DNA of 64,000 bases from Fluviicoccus keumensis (lineage in GTDB: Bacteria; Pseudomonadota; Gammaproteobacteria; Pseudomonadales; Moraxellaceae). The position numbers and the translations under genes are program-made. Within the stretch, counting starts at the first letter, position 1, and each line of letters begins with the position of its first letter. The notes under the pieces were generated by a model. That model had not been told where the DNA came from. It made no database searches and saw only the letters and a program-made list of their open reading frames with translations. The stretch covers positions 806,001-870,000 of the forward strand of contig NZ_SHKX01000010.1 of NCBI RefSeq assembly GCF_004217445.1. The letters run 5' to 3'. Positions 16,216 to 26,104 of the stretch are shown one piece after another.

Positions 16216-17163
16216 TTATGGCACCGGCGCGGACGCGGCGTCAGCCGCCCAGGCCTCGTCGGCTGGGGGTTCCTCGACGAGGATGCGCGCGCAACCGGCC
16301 TGGTCGGCCGTGCGCAGGGCGGCGTAGAGAACGGCAGCGCAGGCCTGCGGCGTATCCGGCAACACCTGCCCGGCCGCGCCGGGCGGCAGCGGGCCGAAGG
16401 TCAGCAGGAATTCGCCGCCCGGATGTTTTCCCCCCGCCGCCGCCAGCGCCGCGCGCGGCCGCAGGAACGCCGGGGTCACCGGCGCGTAATGGCTGTCCAG
16501 CGCCCCGGACACCCGCACCGCCGGTTTCGGCCCGGCGCGCCGCACCGGCAACCCGGTACAGGCCGCCAACGCTTCCGCGCCGATGCCGCCCGGCCGCAGG
16601 ATCACCAGTTCACCGTCGCGGACATCGACAATCGTCGACTCGATACCGACCGCGCAGGCACCGCCGTCCACCACGGCGGCCACCCGGCCGTCCAGTTCCT
16701 CGCGCACATGTTCCGCCCGCGTGGGGCTGATGCGGCCAAAGCGGTTGGCCGAGGGCGCGCAGACCGCGCCGCCGAAGCGTTGCAGCAGCGCCAGCGCCAC
16801 CGGATGGCCGGGCATGCGGATCGCCACCGTTTCCTGACCACCGGTGACCAGGTCGCTGACCCCGGCACGGCGGCGCAGCACCAGCGTCAGCGGGCCCGGC
16901 CAAAATCGAGCAGCCAGTGCAGTGGCGGCGGGCAGCACGGGGTCCGCCCACTCCTCCAGTTCTTCAAGCCGGTGGATATGCACGATCAACGGATGGTCGA
17001 GCGGACGGCCCTTGGCGGCGAAGATGGCGCGCAGGGCGTCCGGGTGGCGGGCGTCCCCGGCCAGGCCGTAGACGGTTTCGGTGGGCATGCCCACCGGTTG
17101 CCCTTCACGCAGCAATGCGGCGGCCTGGTCGAGGTCGGCGGGTGAGGCGCTCAGGATCCGCAT
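16216..17163 (-). CDS. tsaC: L-threonylcarbamoyladenylate synthase, Sua5 type
   Basis: The 315-residue protein makes threonylcarbamoyl-AMP from threonine, bicarbonate and ATP, the first step of t6A formation at position 37 of ANN-decoding tRNAs. Conserved motifs are MPTETVYGLAGDA, KGRPLDHPLIVHI, CAPSANRFGRISPT and GIESTIVDVRDGELVILRPG. The extra C-terminal domain (from about residue 200, with DSHYAPVTP) marks the longer Sua5 form rather than short TsaC. The start at 17163 lies 13 bases inside the end of murF, so it is the last gene of the dabB-dabA-murF-tsaC string. The enzyme uses bicarbonate, which makes its place beside a bicarbonate transporter suggestive. Confidence 0.92.
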   Translation of the reverse strand: MRILSASPADLDQAAALLREGQPVGMPTETVYGLAGDARHPDALRAIFAAKGRPLDHPLIVHIHRLEELEEWADPVLPAATALAARFWPGPLTLVLRRRAGVSDLVTGGQETVAIRMPGHPVALALLQRFGGAVCAPSANRFGRISPTRAEHVREELDGRVAAVVDGGACAVGIESTIVDVRDGELVILRPGGIGAEALAACTGLPVRRAGPKPAVRVSGALDSHYAPVTPAFLRPRAALAAAGGKHPGGEFLLTFGPLPPGAAGQVLPDTPQACAAVLYAALRTADQAGCARILVEEPPADEAWAADAASAPVP

Positions 17164-18536
17164 GACGCGCCCTCCCCCCCGCCAAGGCGCTCACGCAGCG
17201 CCGCGACCACCCGTTCCATGCGCATGAAGCGCGAGCCTTTCACCAGCACCGTGCCGCCGGGCGGCGGATCACCCAAGGCCGCGAGCAGTTCCGGCAGGCC
17301 GGATGTTGCCACGGCATCCGGGCCGTAAGCCGCAGCGGCGTGCCGTGACGCTTCGCCCAGGGTGAACAGGCGGTCGAGGCCGCGTTCACGCGCATAACGG
17401 CCGACCTCCGTATGGAATTCCGGCGCGCGCTCGCCGCATTCGCCCATGTCGGCCAGCACCAGCCAGCGCGGGCCGGGACAAGCCGCCAGCACGTCGATGG
17501 CCGCGCGCACCGAGTCGGGGTTGGCGTTGTAGGTATCGTCGATCAGCAGGCGGCCGCCGGGCTGCGGCAGGCGCACCAGCCGTCCCGGCGTGCCGCCGTA
17601 GCTTTCCAGTCCGGCGCGGATCACCCCGGCGTCCAGCCCCAGCGCATGCGCGGCGGTCGCGGCGGCGGCGGCGTTGAGGGCGTTGTGACGGCCGGGCACA
17701 CGCAGGTGCAAATCGCGCAGGCCGGGAATGCCGGTCAAGACCAGTGTGTTGTGCGTATCCCCGGTGGTGAAGGCCTCAAGACGGATATCGGCCTCCGGCC
17801 CTTCGCCGAAGGTGAGGCAGCGGCGACCGTCGGCCACCGCGCGCCAGACCGGGGTATAGGGCGAACCGGCGGGAAAGACCGCCACGCCGTCCGGCGGCAG
17901 CATCGCCAGCGCCCCGGCGTTCTCGACAGCCACGGTGTCAGTGTCGCGGAAAAATTCCTGGTGCTCGCGCTGGGCGTTGGTGATCAGCGCGACGGTCGGC
18001 CGCGCCATCGCCGCCAGTCCGGCGATTTCCTCCGGATGGTTGGTGCCCAGCTCCAGCACGAAGGCGCGATGATGCGTTTCCAGCCCCAGCAGCGTGGCCG
18101 CCACGCCGATGGCGTTGTTGTGGTTCAGCGGCGTCGACAGCAGCCCGTCGCCAAAGGCTGCGCGCAGGATGCCCGCCAGCATGTCCTTGACGGTGGTCTT
18201 GCCGTTGCTGCCGCAGACGGCGATGCCGGGCAGCGCATGGCGTTGCCGCCAGCCCGCCGCCAGCCGTTGCAGGGCCTCGCCGCTATCGTTGACGCGCAGC
18301 ACCGGCACGGGACAATCGGCCGGGGGATCGCGGTCGACCAGCAGCGCCGCCGCCCCGGCCGCGAGGGCGGCGTCCAGATGGTCGTGGCCGTCATGGCGGT
18401 CGCCGTGCAGCGCCAGGAAGAGTTCGCCGGGGCGCAGGGTGCGGGTGTCGGTGCTGACGCCGGTCACCGGCACGGCGTCCAACCGGGACAGGCGCGCGCC
18501 GCACAGCGCCGCCAGGCTCGGGGTGGTGGTGTTCAT
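17151..18536 (-). CDS. murF: UDP-MurNAc-tripeptide:D-Ala-D-Ala ligase (MurF)
   Basis: This 461-residue Mur ligase adds D-Ala-D-Ala to UDP-MurNAc-tripeptide in the cytoplasm, the last soluble step of the peptidoglycan stem peptide. It shows the three-domain order: STDTRTLRPGELFLAL (N-terminal UDP-binding), the P-loop GSNGKTTVKDM, the Mg-binding LELGTNHPEEI, the adenine contact TLNHNN-like stretch and the C-terminal DDTYNANPDSV. It is full length. It is not in a division/cell-wall cluster: its ATG overlaps the dabA stop (ATGA), and tsaC overlaps its own end. Whether this is the only murF or a second copy cannot be told from the window. Confidence 0.93.
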   Translation of the reverse strand: MNTTTPSLAALCGARLSRLDAVPVTGVSTDTRTLRPGELFLALHGDRHDGHDHLDAALAAGAAALLVDRDPPADCPVPVLRVNDSGEALQRLAAGWRQRHALPGIAVCGSNGKTTVKDMLAGILRAAFGDGLLSTPLNHNNAIGVAATLLGLETHHRAFVLELGTNHPEEIAGLAAMARPTVALITNAQREHQEFFRDTDTVAVENAGALAMLPPDGVAVFPAGSPYTPVWRAVADGRRCLTFGEGPEADIRLEAFTTGDTHNTLVLTGIPGLRDLHLRVPGRHNALNAAAAATAAHALGLDAGVIRAGLESYGGTPGRLVRLPQPGGRLLIDDTYNANPDSVRAAIDVLAACPGPRWLVLADMGECGERAPEFHTEVGRYARERGLDRLFTLGEASRHAAAAYGPDAVATSGLPELLAALGDPPPGGTVLVKGSRFMRMERVVAALRERLGGGEGASCGS

Positions 18537-20968
18537 GACCGCCCGCCCTCCGCCACGACCACCGGACGCCAGTCCGCCCCGTCCTTACCCGGTACACGCC
18601 GGAAAATCCGCCCGCCGCCCGGCGCAATGCAGGCCAGATGCAGCCAGCCGCCGTCCGCCAGCGCCCGCACCGTCTCGTGCCGGACGAGGATCGCTTCCAC
18701 CGCCTCGCAGGGCGCTTCCACCCACACCGTCAGCCGCAGCGGCGTGTGCCTCCAGCACTGTCCGTCGTGCAGGCATTGCAGCGGCAGGCCGGTGCGCAGG
18801 TCGCCGCCGTTGCCCTCGAAGACACCGATGTTACCGCCGACGATGTTGTGCAGCACCTTGTCGCCGCTGCCCCAGCGCCGGTTGTCCACGGTCGAGGCGT
18901 AGTACTGCAGGTTGATCCAGTGCGCCACCACCACCGGCGCGGTGAGAATCAGCTCCAGCACCTTGTGCTCGGGATCGCGGCTGACGTCGTAATCGTGCAG
19001 GAAGCAGCGCCCGTGCAGGTCCAGGTGCCGCGTGCGTTCGCGCGGGGCGGCGATGAAACCGGCGTTGTTCGCCAGCCCCCATTCCGGCCGCACCTCCGAC
19101 CAGTCGCGGCTGCGCCACCGCAGCAACGCCGCCAGCGCGGCGTCATCGCAGTCCGCCAGCCCCAGCGCAGGGGCGCGTTCATGACGGGTCTGCGCGGAGG
19201 CGGCGGCCAGCCAGCCGCGCACGCTTTGCAAGCCGTCGTTTGGCGGATCATAGAGGGTGATTTCATCGGTGACGGTATCGTGCAGCGCGGCGATGAAACG
19301 GGTATCCGCCGGTAGCGACACCCCGCGCGCCGCCAGCCGCTCGCGCACGCCGGGGTCGTTGAGGATCGAAGCCAGCACGCGGGCGTTGACCTCGCCGGTC
19401 TGGCCGCAGCAGGCGCCGCAGTCCAGCCCGGCGGCGTGCGGGTTGTTGACGGTGCCGCTGCCGTGGCCGGTCAGCAGCACCCAGGGCGCCAGGGCGCGCG
19501 GCAGCGACATCGCCGCCAGCACCGCCGCCGCCAGGTCGGCCGCCTGGTCCAGGGATACGCCCTCCAGCACCGGATGCAGTTGCGCAGCTTCGGCGGCGGT
19601 CAGGCCGTCGGGATGCTCCGGCGCGCTGCCGCCGAGGGTGTCGCGCACCAGTTTCCACAGATAGCCCAGCCCCAGCGCCTCGACAAAGCCGAAGCCGCCG
19701 CCCGCCGAGGTGCGGTAATCCTGCCAGCTGCGTTCGCGCGCCAGCCGCCCCCGGATGCCGTCCCGCAACCCGGCGGTACGGGCCTGGCTGTCAGCGATGG
19801 CCGTGACCCGCAGCGCCGGAGCCAGCAGGCCGGGCAACTGCGGCCGGGCGACATCGCCGCCGGGCGGCAGGTAGTCAATGGGCAGGCCGAAGAAGCCGGC
19901 GAAGCCGTGGGTGCGGATGCCGGGATGTTGCGCTTCCAGCGCCCGCCGCAGCGGCTCGGAGCGCACGTCGATGCAGAACACCGCCTCCAGCGGCGGCCGG
20001 GCGGCGTCGGACACGGGTTCAACCCTTGCCAGACCGGCGTTCACATCGGCCTGCCAGGCGATTTCCAGCGCCTCCTGCCAGATCCACGGCGTGTCATCCA
20101 GCGCCGCATCGTCCTCGGCCAGCGTCCGCCGCCAGGCGGCGCGCAGGGCGTCATCCCCGGCCAGATCCGCCAGCACCCAGTCCCAGGCCAGCCGGACCGC
20201 CAGCAGCTGCCGCAGGCTGTCGTCCGTCCCGCCCTGCTGCCGCGCCCGCCAGGCCAGCCCGGCGCACCAGCCCGCCCAGCCGTTCACCGACAGCAGCAGC
20301 GCCGTGAAGTAACGTTCCGGCGCGCCGGGCCGCAGCGCGCGGCAGGCCTCGGCCAGCAGCCGCTCGGGATCGTCCGGCAAGGCGGCGAGGCGGGCCGTGA
20401 TACCGGGGATGCCGGTCAGCAACGACAGGCCATGGTCGTGGGCGGTGATCCGCTTCCAGGCGGCATACAGCCCTTCCCCGGCGGCCGGACGCCACAGCGC
20501 CTGCCCCTGATCAAACCACGAGGCGCAGTGCTGGCCGATGGCGTGGATCACCACGGCGGTGAGGGAAAGACCCTTGCCTTCACCCGGCGCGGACTCCAGC
20601 CAGTCGGTCAGCCGCAGGCGCGGCGGGGCGGCCGGGGCAGCGTCCGGGCGGGCGAGGAAGGCCTCGACCTCGTCCGGCCATCCCCGGCGGCGCAGCGCTT
20701 CCGCCAGCGACTGCCGGGTGATCTCGCCCCGTGACAGCACCGCGCGGTACTCGGCGGACGACCAGGTCGCCAGCGTGCCGTTCAGGCCGTGCAGGCGGCG
20801 CGCGGCTTCCGGCAGCGGCTGTTGCGTGAAGCCCCACCACGGGTTGACGGCGATGAAGCGGTCCAGCGGCCACACCGGTGCGATGCGTTGCAGGGCCGCA
20901 TCAAGGGCTTGGGCCAGCGCGGGTTCCAGGACGGGATTCGGTGTTTCGGCGATCAGGGCGGCGTTCAT
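18533..20968 (-). CDS. dabA: Inorganic carbon transporter subunit DabA (DUF2309)
   Basis: The 811-residue protein is the soluble, carbonic-anhydrase-like subunit of the DAB bicarbonate/CO2 accumulation complex. The expected zinc site is present: Cys332 and Asp334 in FCIDVRSEP, His502 in LTGHGSGTVNNP and Cys517 in AGLDCGACCG. DabA is thought to trap CO2 as bicarbonate in the cytoplasm, driven by the ion gradient through DabB. The start at 20968 overlaps the dabB stop (TGATG); a longer open frame to 21040 lies inside dabB and is not needed. The 3' end overlaps murF. In heterotrophs DAB supplies bicarbonate to biosynthesis at ambient CO2. Confidence 0.93.
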   Translation of the reverse strand: MNAALIAETPNPVLEPALAQALDAALQRIAPVWPLDRFIAVNPWWGFTQQPLPEAARRLHGLNGTLATWSSAEYRAVLSRGEITRQSLAEALRRRGWPDEVEAFLARPDAAPAAPPRLRLTDWLESAPGEGKGLSLTAVVIHAIGQHCASWFDQGQALWRPAAGEGLYAAWKRITAHDHGLSLLTGIPGITARLAALPDDPERLLAEACRALRPGAPERYFTALLLSVNGWAGWCAGLAWRARQQGGTDDSLRQLLAVRLAWDWVLADLAGDDALRAAWRRTLAEDDAALDDTPWIWQEALEIAWQADVNAGLARVEPVSDAARPPLEAVFCIDVRSEPLRRALEAQHPGIRTHGFAGFFGLPIDYLPPGGDVARPQLPGLLAPALRVTAIADSQARTAGLRDGIRGRLARERSWQDYRTSAGGGFGFVEALGLGYLWKLVRDTLGGSAPEHPDGLTAAEAAQLHPVLEGVSLDQAADLAAAVLAAMSLPRALAPWVLLTGHGSGTVNNPHAAGLDCGACCGQTGEVNARVLASILNDPGVRERLAARGVSLPADTRFIAALHDTVTDEITLYDPPNDGLQSVRGWLAAASAQTRHERAPALGLADCDDAALAALLRWRSRDWSEVRPEWGLANNAGFIAAPRERTRHLDLHGRCFLHDYDVSRDPEHKVLELILTAPVVVAHWINLQYYASTVDNRRWGSGDKVLHNIVGGNIGVFEGNGGDLRTGLPLQCLHDGQCWRHTPLRLTVWVEAPCEAVEAILVRHETVRALADGGWLHLACIAPGGGRIFRRVPGKDGADWRPVVVAEGGRS

Positions 20969-22488
20969 CAGGCATGCTCCCGGTTGGCGGGTTGGAAAAC
21001 GGGGGTGGACGGGGCGACCGGCGTCACCGCGCCGGGCCACAGGCGCAGGGTCAGGCGGGTCATGCCCTCATCAAGGTGGAAACCGGCGAAGGCCAGCGGG
21101 TGCAGCCGGCGCGCCAGCGCGCCGTCGGGCCGGGCAATCACCGTTTCCTGCACCACCTGCAGCAGGACCAGCCCCAGCGCGGGCAGCGCCAGCCAGACGA
21201 CGGACGGCGCGGCGGTCGCCAGCGGCAGCACGGCGGCGAAGAGGTGGTGCCAGAGCGCGTAGGCCAGCACCAGCCCGAGCGCCGCCCCGGCCAGCCGCAA
21301 GCGGACCGTCCGGTTGGCGACGGCGGCGTCCCGCAGCAGCGGGACCAGCCCGGTCAGCAGCGCCAGTCCAAGGATGAGCAGCGCCGGTTCCTGCCGGGGA
21401 TCGAGCCCCGCCAGCCAGGCCACCGTCGCCAGACCGGCCAGCCCCAGCGCCAGACCGGCGAAAGGTACCGTTTGCGCGGCGCGCGGCGCGGGCAGCCGCG
21501 TCAGCCGCCGCGCCGTGCCGCCGGCGGCGAGGAAGGCGTGCGCCTTGTACAGCGAGTGCGCCAGCAGGTGCAGCAGCGCCAGCGGGTAGGCGCCCAGACC
21601 GATTTCCAGCAGCATGAAGCCCATCTGCGCGCAGGTCGACCAGGCCAGCATCACCTTGACGCTGACCCGCGTCATCATCACCAGCGCCGCCAACCCGGCG
21701 GTGAGGCCGCCCACCGTCACCAGCAGCGCCTGCGCCACCGGCGCGGCTTCCAGCAGCCCGGCCAGCCGCAGCAGCACGAAGCCGCCGATGTTGACGATCC
21801 CGGCGTGCAGCAGCGCCGACACCGGCGTCGGTGCTTCCATCACCTGCAAAATCCAGCCGTGCACCGGCAGTTGCGCGCTCTTGAGGATGACGCCCAGCGT
21901 GATCAGCAGCGCCGGACCGGTCAGGCCGTCCTGACCGCCGGGCGCGGCAATGGCCTGCGCCAGTCCGTCCAGCGCGAAGGTGCCAAAGCGCGCGTACAGC
22001 CAGATGCTGCCCGCCAGCAGCAGGCCGTTGGCCGCTCCCACCGCCAGCAGCCGCTTGCGCGCCGCCAGCAGGGCGGCGGGCCGCTCGCGGAAGAAGGTGA
22101 GCAGGCCGTGCAGGAAAACGTCAGTGGCCGCCCAAGCCAGCACCAGCAGCAGCAGGTGGTTGGCCCCGACCAGCGCCCAGACGGCGGCCAGCGTCAGCAG
22201 CAGCCCGCGCAGGTAGGCGGGCTGTCGCGGATGGTTGGCGAGGTAGCGGTCGGAATAGCGCAGGATCACCCAGCCGATGAAGGCGGTCAGCGCCAGCATC
22301 AGGCCGCCCAAGGCATCGGCGGGCACGGCGGCGGCGGCCAGCAGCGCGACCGGCAGGCACAGGGCCCCGGCCAGACGGCGCGCCCATTCGGGATGTCGGA
22401 AGGTCAGCAGCGCCGCCAGCGCCAGCAACAGCGGCGCGGCGGGAAAGAGGATTCCGGCGGGGTCGAAGGGAAGAAGGTCAGACCACAT
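20968..22488 (-). CDS. dabB: Inorganic carbon transporter membrane subunit DabB
   Basis: This 506-residue polytopic protein has about 14 hydrophobic segments and belongs to the NuoL/Mrp antiporter-like family. Characteristic pieces are LILKSAQLPVHGWILQVMEAPTPVSALLHAGIVN-like sequence (about residues 190-230), with the ion-path Lys and His residues of complex-I type subunits, and LLAHSLYKAHAFL further on. Next to dabA it is the cation-translocating partner that powers inorganic carbon uptake rather than a respiratory subunit. It is the first gene of the overlapping dabB-dabA-murF-tsaC string and is divergent from a LysR regulator 114 bases away. Confidence 0.9.
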   Translation of the reverse strand: MWSDLLPFDPAGILFPAAPLLLALAALLTFRHPEWARRLAGALCLPVALLAAAAVPADALGGLMLALTAFIGWVILRYSDRYLANHPRQPAYLRGLLLTLAAVWALVGANHLLLLVLAWAATDVFLHGLLTFFRERPAALLAARKRLLAVGAANGLLLAGSIWLYARFGTFALDGLAQAIAAPGGQDGLTGPALLITLGVILKSAQLPVHGWILQVMEAPTPVSALLHAGIVNIGGFVLLRLAGLLEAAPVAQALLVTVGGLTAGLAALVMMTRVSVKVMLAWSTCAQMGFMLLEIGLGAYPLALLHLLAHSLYKAHAFLAAGGTARRLTRLPAPRAAQTVPFAGLALGLAGLATVAWLAGLDPRQEPALLILGLALLTGLVPLLRDAAVANRTVRLRLAGAALGLVLAYALWHHLFAAVLPLATAAPSVVWLALPALGLVLLQVVQETVIARPDGALARRLHPLAFAGFHLDEGMTRLTLRLWPGAVTPVAPSTPVFQPANREHA

Positions 22489-22562
22489 GGCGGGGCTCCG
22501 GTGGGGGATGGCCCATTGTCCGGCCTCGCGGTCGTTCCGTAAAATACAGATAAACTATGGTA

Positions 22563-22579
22563 TCGTTCCATTAAAACGA
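22563..22579. promoter_or_regulatory. Candidate LysR-type operator between dabB and its regulator
   Basis: The 114-base divergent gap contains the inverted repeat TCGTT-N7-AACGA at 22563-22579, centred about 32 bases upstream of the LysR start codon. The surroundings are AT-rich relative to the genes. Size and spacing fit a LysR-family recognition site that could serve both directions. This is a sequence pattern only. Confidence 0.4.
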
Positions 22580-22602
22580 ACGATCAGCCGCGAGGCCCGG
22601 CC

Positions 22603-23496
22603 ATGCCGCAGCTCAATTACCACCACCTCAACTACTTCCGCGTCGTCGCCAAGACCGGCAACCTCACCCGCGCCGCGCAGCAGCTGCACATCGCCCAGTC
22701 GGCGCTGTCGACGCAGATCCGCCAGCTGGAGGATCAACTGGGCCAGCCGCTGTTCCTGCGCCAGGGACGCGGGCTGGAACTGACTGAGGCCGGACGCATC
22801 GCCCTCAACTACGCCGAGACCATCCACGCCAGCGGCAGCGAACTGATGGCGCTGTTCCGCGACGGCAATGTCGAAGCGCGGCAGGTGTTGCGCATCGGCG
22901 CGGTGGCGACGCTCAGCCGCAACTTCCAGGAAAGCTTCATTGAACCGCTGCTGCAACGCCCGGACGTGACGCTGGTGCTGCAATCCGGCGGGCTGGCGGA
23001 ACTGCTGACCCGGCTGGCGGCGCATAACCTCGACCTGGTGCTGTCGAACCGCCGCGTCATCGCCGACGCCGCCCATCCCTGGCGCTGCCAGCGCCTGACG
23101 CGGCAGCCGGTCAGCCTGGTCGGCAAGCCGCGTCCTGGGCAAGCGCCCTTCCGCTTTCCCGAAGACCTGAAGGGCCTGACGCTGATATTGCCCGGCCCGG
23201 AAAGCGAACTTCGTACCGGCTTCGACCTGCTCTGCGAGCAGCGCGGCATCCGGGTGAAGGTGCTGGCCGAGGTGGACGACATGGCGATGATGCGGGTGCT
23301 GGCGCGGGTGGCGGACGCGCCGGCTCTGGTGCCGGCGGTGGTGGTGCGGGATGAGTTGCGGCAGGGACTGCTGCAGGAATACGCGCGCATTCCCGACCTC
23401 TACGAGGATTTCTTCGCCATCGGCATCAAGCGGCAGTTCCAGCACCCGCTGCTGGGCGAATTGCTGCAGCGGGATCTGGGGGAAGGACTGGCCTGA
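22603..23496 (+). CDS. LysR-family regulator, NhaR-like, divergent from dabBA
   Basis: The 297-residue protein starts with a LysR winged helix-turn-helix (LNYHHLNYFRVVAKTGNLTRAAQQLHIAQSALSTQIRQLE region). A substrate-binding domain follows that resembles NhaR more than CbbR-type regulators (NYAETIHASGSELMALF, VLRIGAVATLSRNFQE). LysR genes of this kind commonly sit opposite dabAB and probably activate it when inorganic carbon is short. It is divergent from dabB, with a candidate operator between. It ends four bases before the convergent acyl-CoA dehydrogenase gene. Confidence 0.87.
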   Translation: MPQLNYHHLNYFRVVAKTGNLTRAAQQLHIAQSALSTQIRQLEDQLGQPLFLRQGRGLELTEAGRIALNYAETIHASGSELMALFRDGNVEARQVLRIGAVATLSRNFQESFIEPLLQRPDVTLVLQSGGLAELLTRLAAHNLDLVLSNRRVIADAAHPWRCQRLTRQPVSLVGKPRPGQAPFRFPEDLKGLTLILPGPESELRTGFDLLCEQRGIRVKVLAEVDDMAMMRVLARVADAPALVPAVVVRDELRQGLLQEYARIPDLYEDFFAIGIKRQFQHPLLGELLQRDLGEGLA

Positions 23497-23499
23497 GGC

Positions 23500-24645
<1,146 letters not shown>

Positions 24646-24697
24646 GGCGTTCTCCGGGAGCGGGTCTAGGTCAGGTGACCGAATCGGGGCGGATGTT

Positions 24698-24724
24698 ATC
24701 GGTCGGTTGACCGATTCGTCAACC
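24698..24724. promoter_or_regulatory. Overlapping palindromic TetR operators between ACAD and TetR genes
   Basis: Two perfect inverted repeats overlap. ATCGGTC-N4-GACCGAT spans 24698-24715, and GGTTGAC-N6-GTCAACC spans 24705-24724. A further half-site, GTGACCGA, lies at 24675-24682. They lie in the 107-base divergent gap, about 50 bases from the acyl-CoA dehydrogenase start and 30-50 from the TetR start. The natural reading is two TetR dimers controlling both genes. Confidence 0.65.
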
Positions 24725-24752
24725 GGTCGGAGAATAGACACCCCGAATTCCC

Positions 24753-25403
24753 GTGACCGGCCGTTTCCGCATGCGCGACACCCTGCTTGAATCGTTGAAG
24801 AAAAAAGACTCCGGCACCACCGGCAAGGGCATGGACCGCGCCCGCGACATCCTGGAGGCGGCGCGGGCCTTGTTCGCGGCGGAAGGCTATGCCGGACTGT
24901 CGATGCGCGGCGTGGCGGCGGCGCTGGGCATCAGCCTGAGCACCGTGCAGCACTACTACCGCGACAAGGACACGCTGCTGGAAGCCGTGCTGCTGTACCA
25001 GATGGACCAGTACCAGGCGGCGGTGGCGGAGCTGAGCGGCGTGCTGGCCGACGCCGGACCGGAAGCGCGGTTGCGCGCGGCGATGGCGCTGTTCCTGACC
25101 GAGGCGCGGCGGCCGGAAGTCGGCGGCGTCTTCATGGAAATCTGGTCGCTGGCCAACCGTCATCCGGCGGCGGCGCGGGTGCTGGAGCAGGTGCGGCTGC
25201 GCGAGCGCAAGCAGTTCATGCGACTGGTGCAGGGCGTGGCCCCGGCGCTGGATGAAGGCGAACTGGCGCGGCGGGCGCGGTTGATGATCGCGCTGATTGA
25301 AGGGCTGACGGTGCAGCTGTCGCGGGGCGACGGTGGGGAAGAAGAAACGGGGGCGCTGGTCAGGGCGGCGGAAACGGCGCTGTTGGGGATCGCCCGCGAC
25401 TAA
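24753..25403 (+). CDS. TetR-family regulator, divergent from acyl-CoA dehydrogenase
   Basis: This 216-residue TetR regulator has its helix-turn-helix at about residues 27-75: ILEAARALFAAEGYAGLSMR, then VAAALGISLSTVQHYYRDKDTLLEAVL. The C-terminal helices form a ligand and dimer domain. The start is either GTG 24753 or ATG 24771; neither has a clear ribosome binding site. Its position opposite an LCAD-like acyl-CoA dehydrogenase, with two overlapping palindromes between, suggests self-regulation and control of that gene by fatty-acid derived ligands, as for other acyl-CoA-responsive TetR proteins. Confidence 0.87.
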   Translation: MTGRFRMRDTLLESLKKKDSGTTGKGMDRARDILEAARALFAAEGYAGLSMRGVAAALGISLSTVQHYYRDKDTLLEAVLLYQMDQYQAAVAELSGVLADAGPEARLRAAMALFLTEARRPEVGGVFMEIWSLANRHPAAARVLEQVRLRERKQFMRLVQGVAPALDEGELARRARLMIALIEGLTVQLSRGDGGEEETGALVRAAETALLGIARD

Positions 25404-25431
25404 CCCTTGCCGCCCCTCATCAACCGGACTA

Positions 25432-25451
25432 TATTCAGTCTTTATTCAGTC
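25432..25451. promoter_or_regulatory. Direct repeat upstream of toxin-antitoxin genes, candidate autoregulatory site
   Basis: TATTCAGTC occurs twice, at 25432-25440 and 25443-25451, eleven bases apart start to start (one helical turn). It lies 15 bases upstream of the antitoxin start. Phd/YefM-family antitoxins repress their own operons by binding repeats in this position, so this is a plausible operator. Confidence 0.45.
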
Positions 25452-25465
25452 CCGAGGCCGCCGCC

Positions 25466-25741
25466 ATGACCCTGCCCTCCGATATCAAGCCGGTCAGTTA
25501 CCTCAAGGCCAATGCCGCCGAAATCCTGCGTGACCTGGCCGAGCAGCGCCGTCCGCTGGTCATCACGCAGAACGGGGAGGCGCGGGCGGTAATGCAGGAT
25601 GTCGCCAGCTATGAAGAAACGCAGGAAACCCTGGCGCTGCTGAAACTGCTGGCGCTGGGCAATCGCGAGATTGAACAGGGACGCGAGAAACCGGTATCAG
25701 ACGTGGTGGCGCGGCTAAAGGCCAAGCGGGTTCCCGACTGA
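25466..25741 (+). CDS. Phd/YefM-family antitoxin
   Basis: The 91-residue protein has the Phd/YefM pattern: an N-terminal DNA-binding part with IKPVSYLKANAAEILRDLAE, RPLVITQNGEARAVMQDVASYE, then a C-terminal helical tail that should wrap the toxin. It would neutralise the downstream ParE-like toxin and repress the operon. Its stop overlaps the toxin start by one base (TGATG), giving tight translational coupling. The direct repeat at 25432-25451 is a likely binding site. Confidence 0.9.
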   Translation: MTLPSDIKPVSYLKANAAEILRDLAEQRRPLVITQNGEARAVMQDVASYEETQETLALLKLLALGNREIEQGREKPVSDVVARLKAKRVPD

Positions 25742-26082
25742 TGACGGATCATCGCTATGAAGTACTGCTGACACACGGGGCGGAACAGGACCTGGAAGCC
25801 CTGTACGATTACCTTGCCGTCCATGACGGGCCGGAGGCGGCAGACCGGGTTCTGGACCAAATTCTGGCCGTCGCGGAACGCCTGGCGGAACTTCCCGAGC
25901 GCGGAAACTGCCCGCCGGAATTGGCGACGCTGGGTATCCGCGAGTACCGGCAGGTCTACTTCAAACCCTGGCGACTGATTTACCGGGTGTGCGGTGAACA
26001 GGTTCATATCCTGCTGATCGCCGACGGCCGACGCGACATGGCTTCGCTGCTGATGCGACGGCTGCTGGCGGCTGAATCCTGA
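25741..26082 (+). CDS. RelE/ParE-family toxin
   Basis: The 113-residue protein is a RelE/ParE-fold toxin: YEVLLTHGAEQDLEALYDYL, ILAVAERLAELPERGNCPPELATLGI, EYRQVYFKPWRLIYRV and a closing LLIADGRRDMASLL strand. The helix pattern and the YRV..VHILLIADGRRD end are nearer to ParE (gyrase poison) than to the ribosome-dependent RelE nucleases, but activity cannot be fixed by eye. It is co-transcribed with the Phd-like antitoxin. The pair stands alone, not within a visible mobile element. Confidence 0.88.
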   Translation: MTDHRYEVLLTHGAEQDLEALYDYLAVHDGPEAADRVLDQILAVAERLAELPERGNCPPELATLGIREYRQVYFKPWRLIYRVCGEQVHILLIADGRRDMASLLMRRLLAAES

Positions 26083-26104
26083 ACGGGCGGGATCAATCCC
26101 GGAT

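Noticed and set aside
18533..22488. Evidence for autotrophy
   Set aside because: DabAB also occurs in heterotrophs, and no RuBisCO or carboxysome genes are present in the window.
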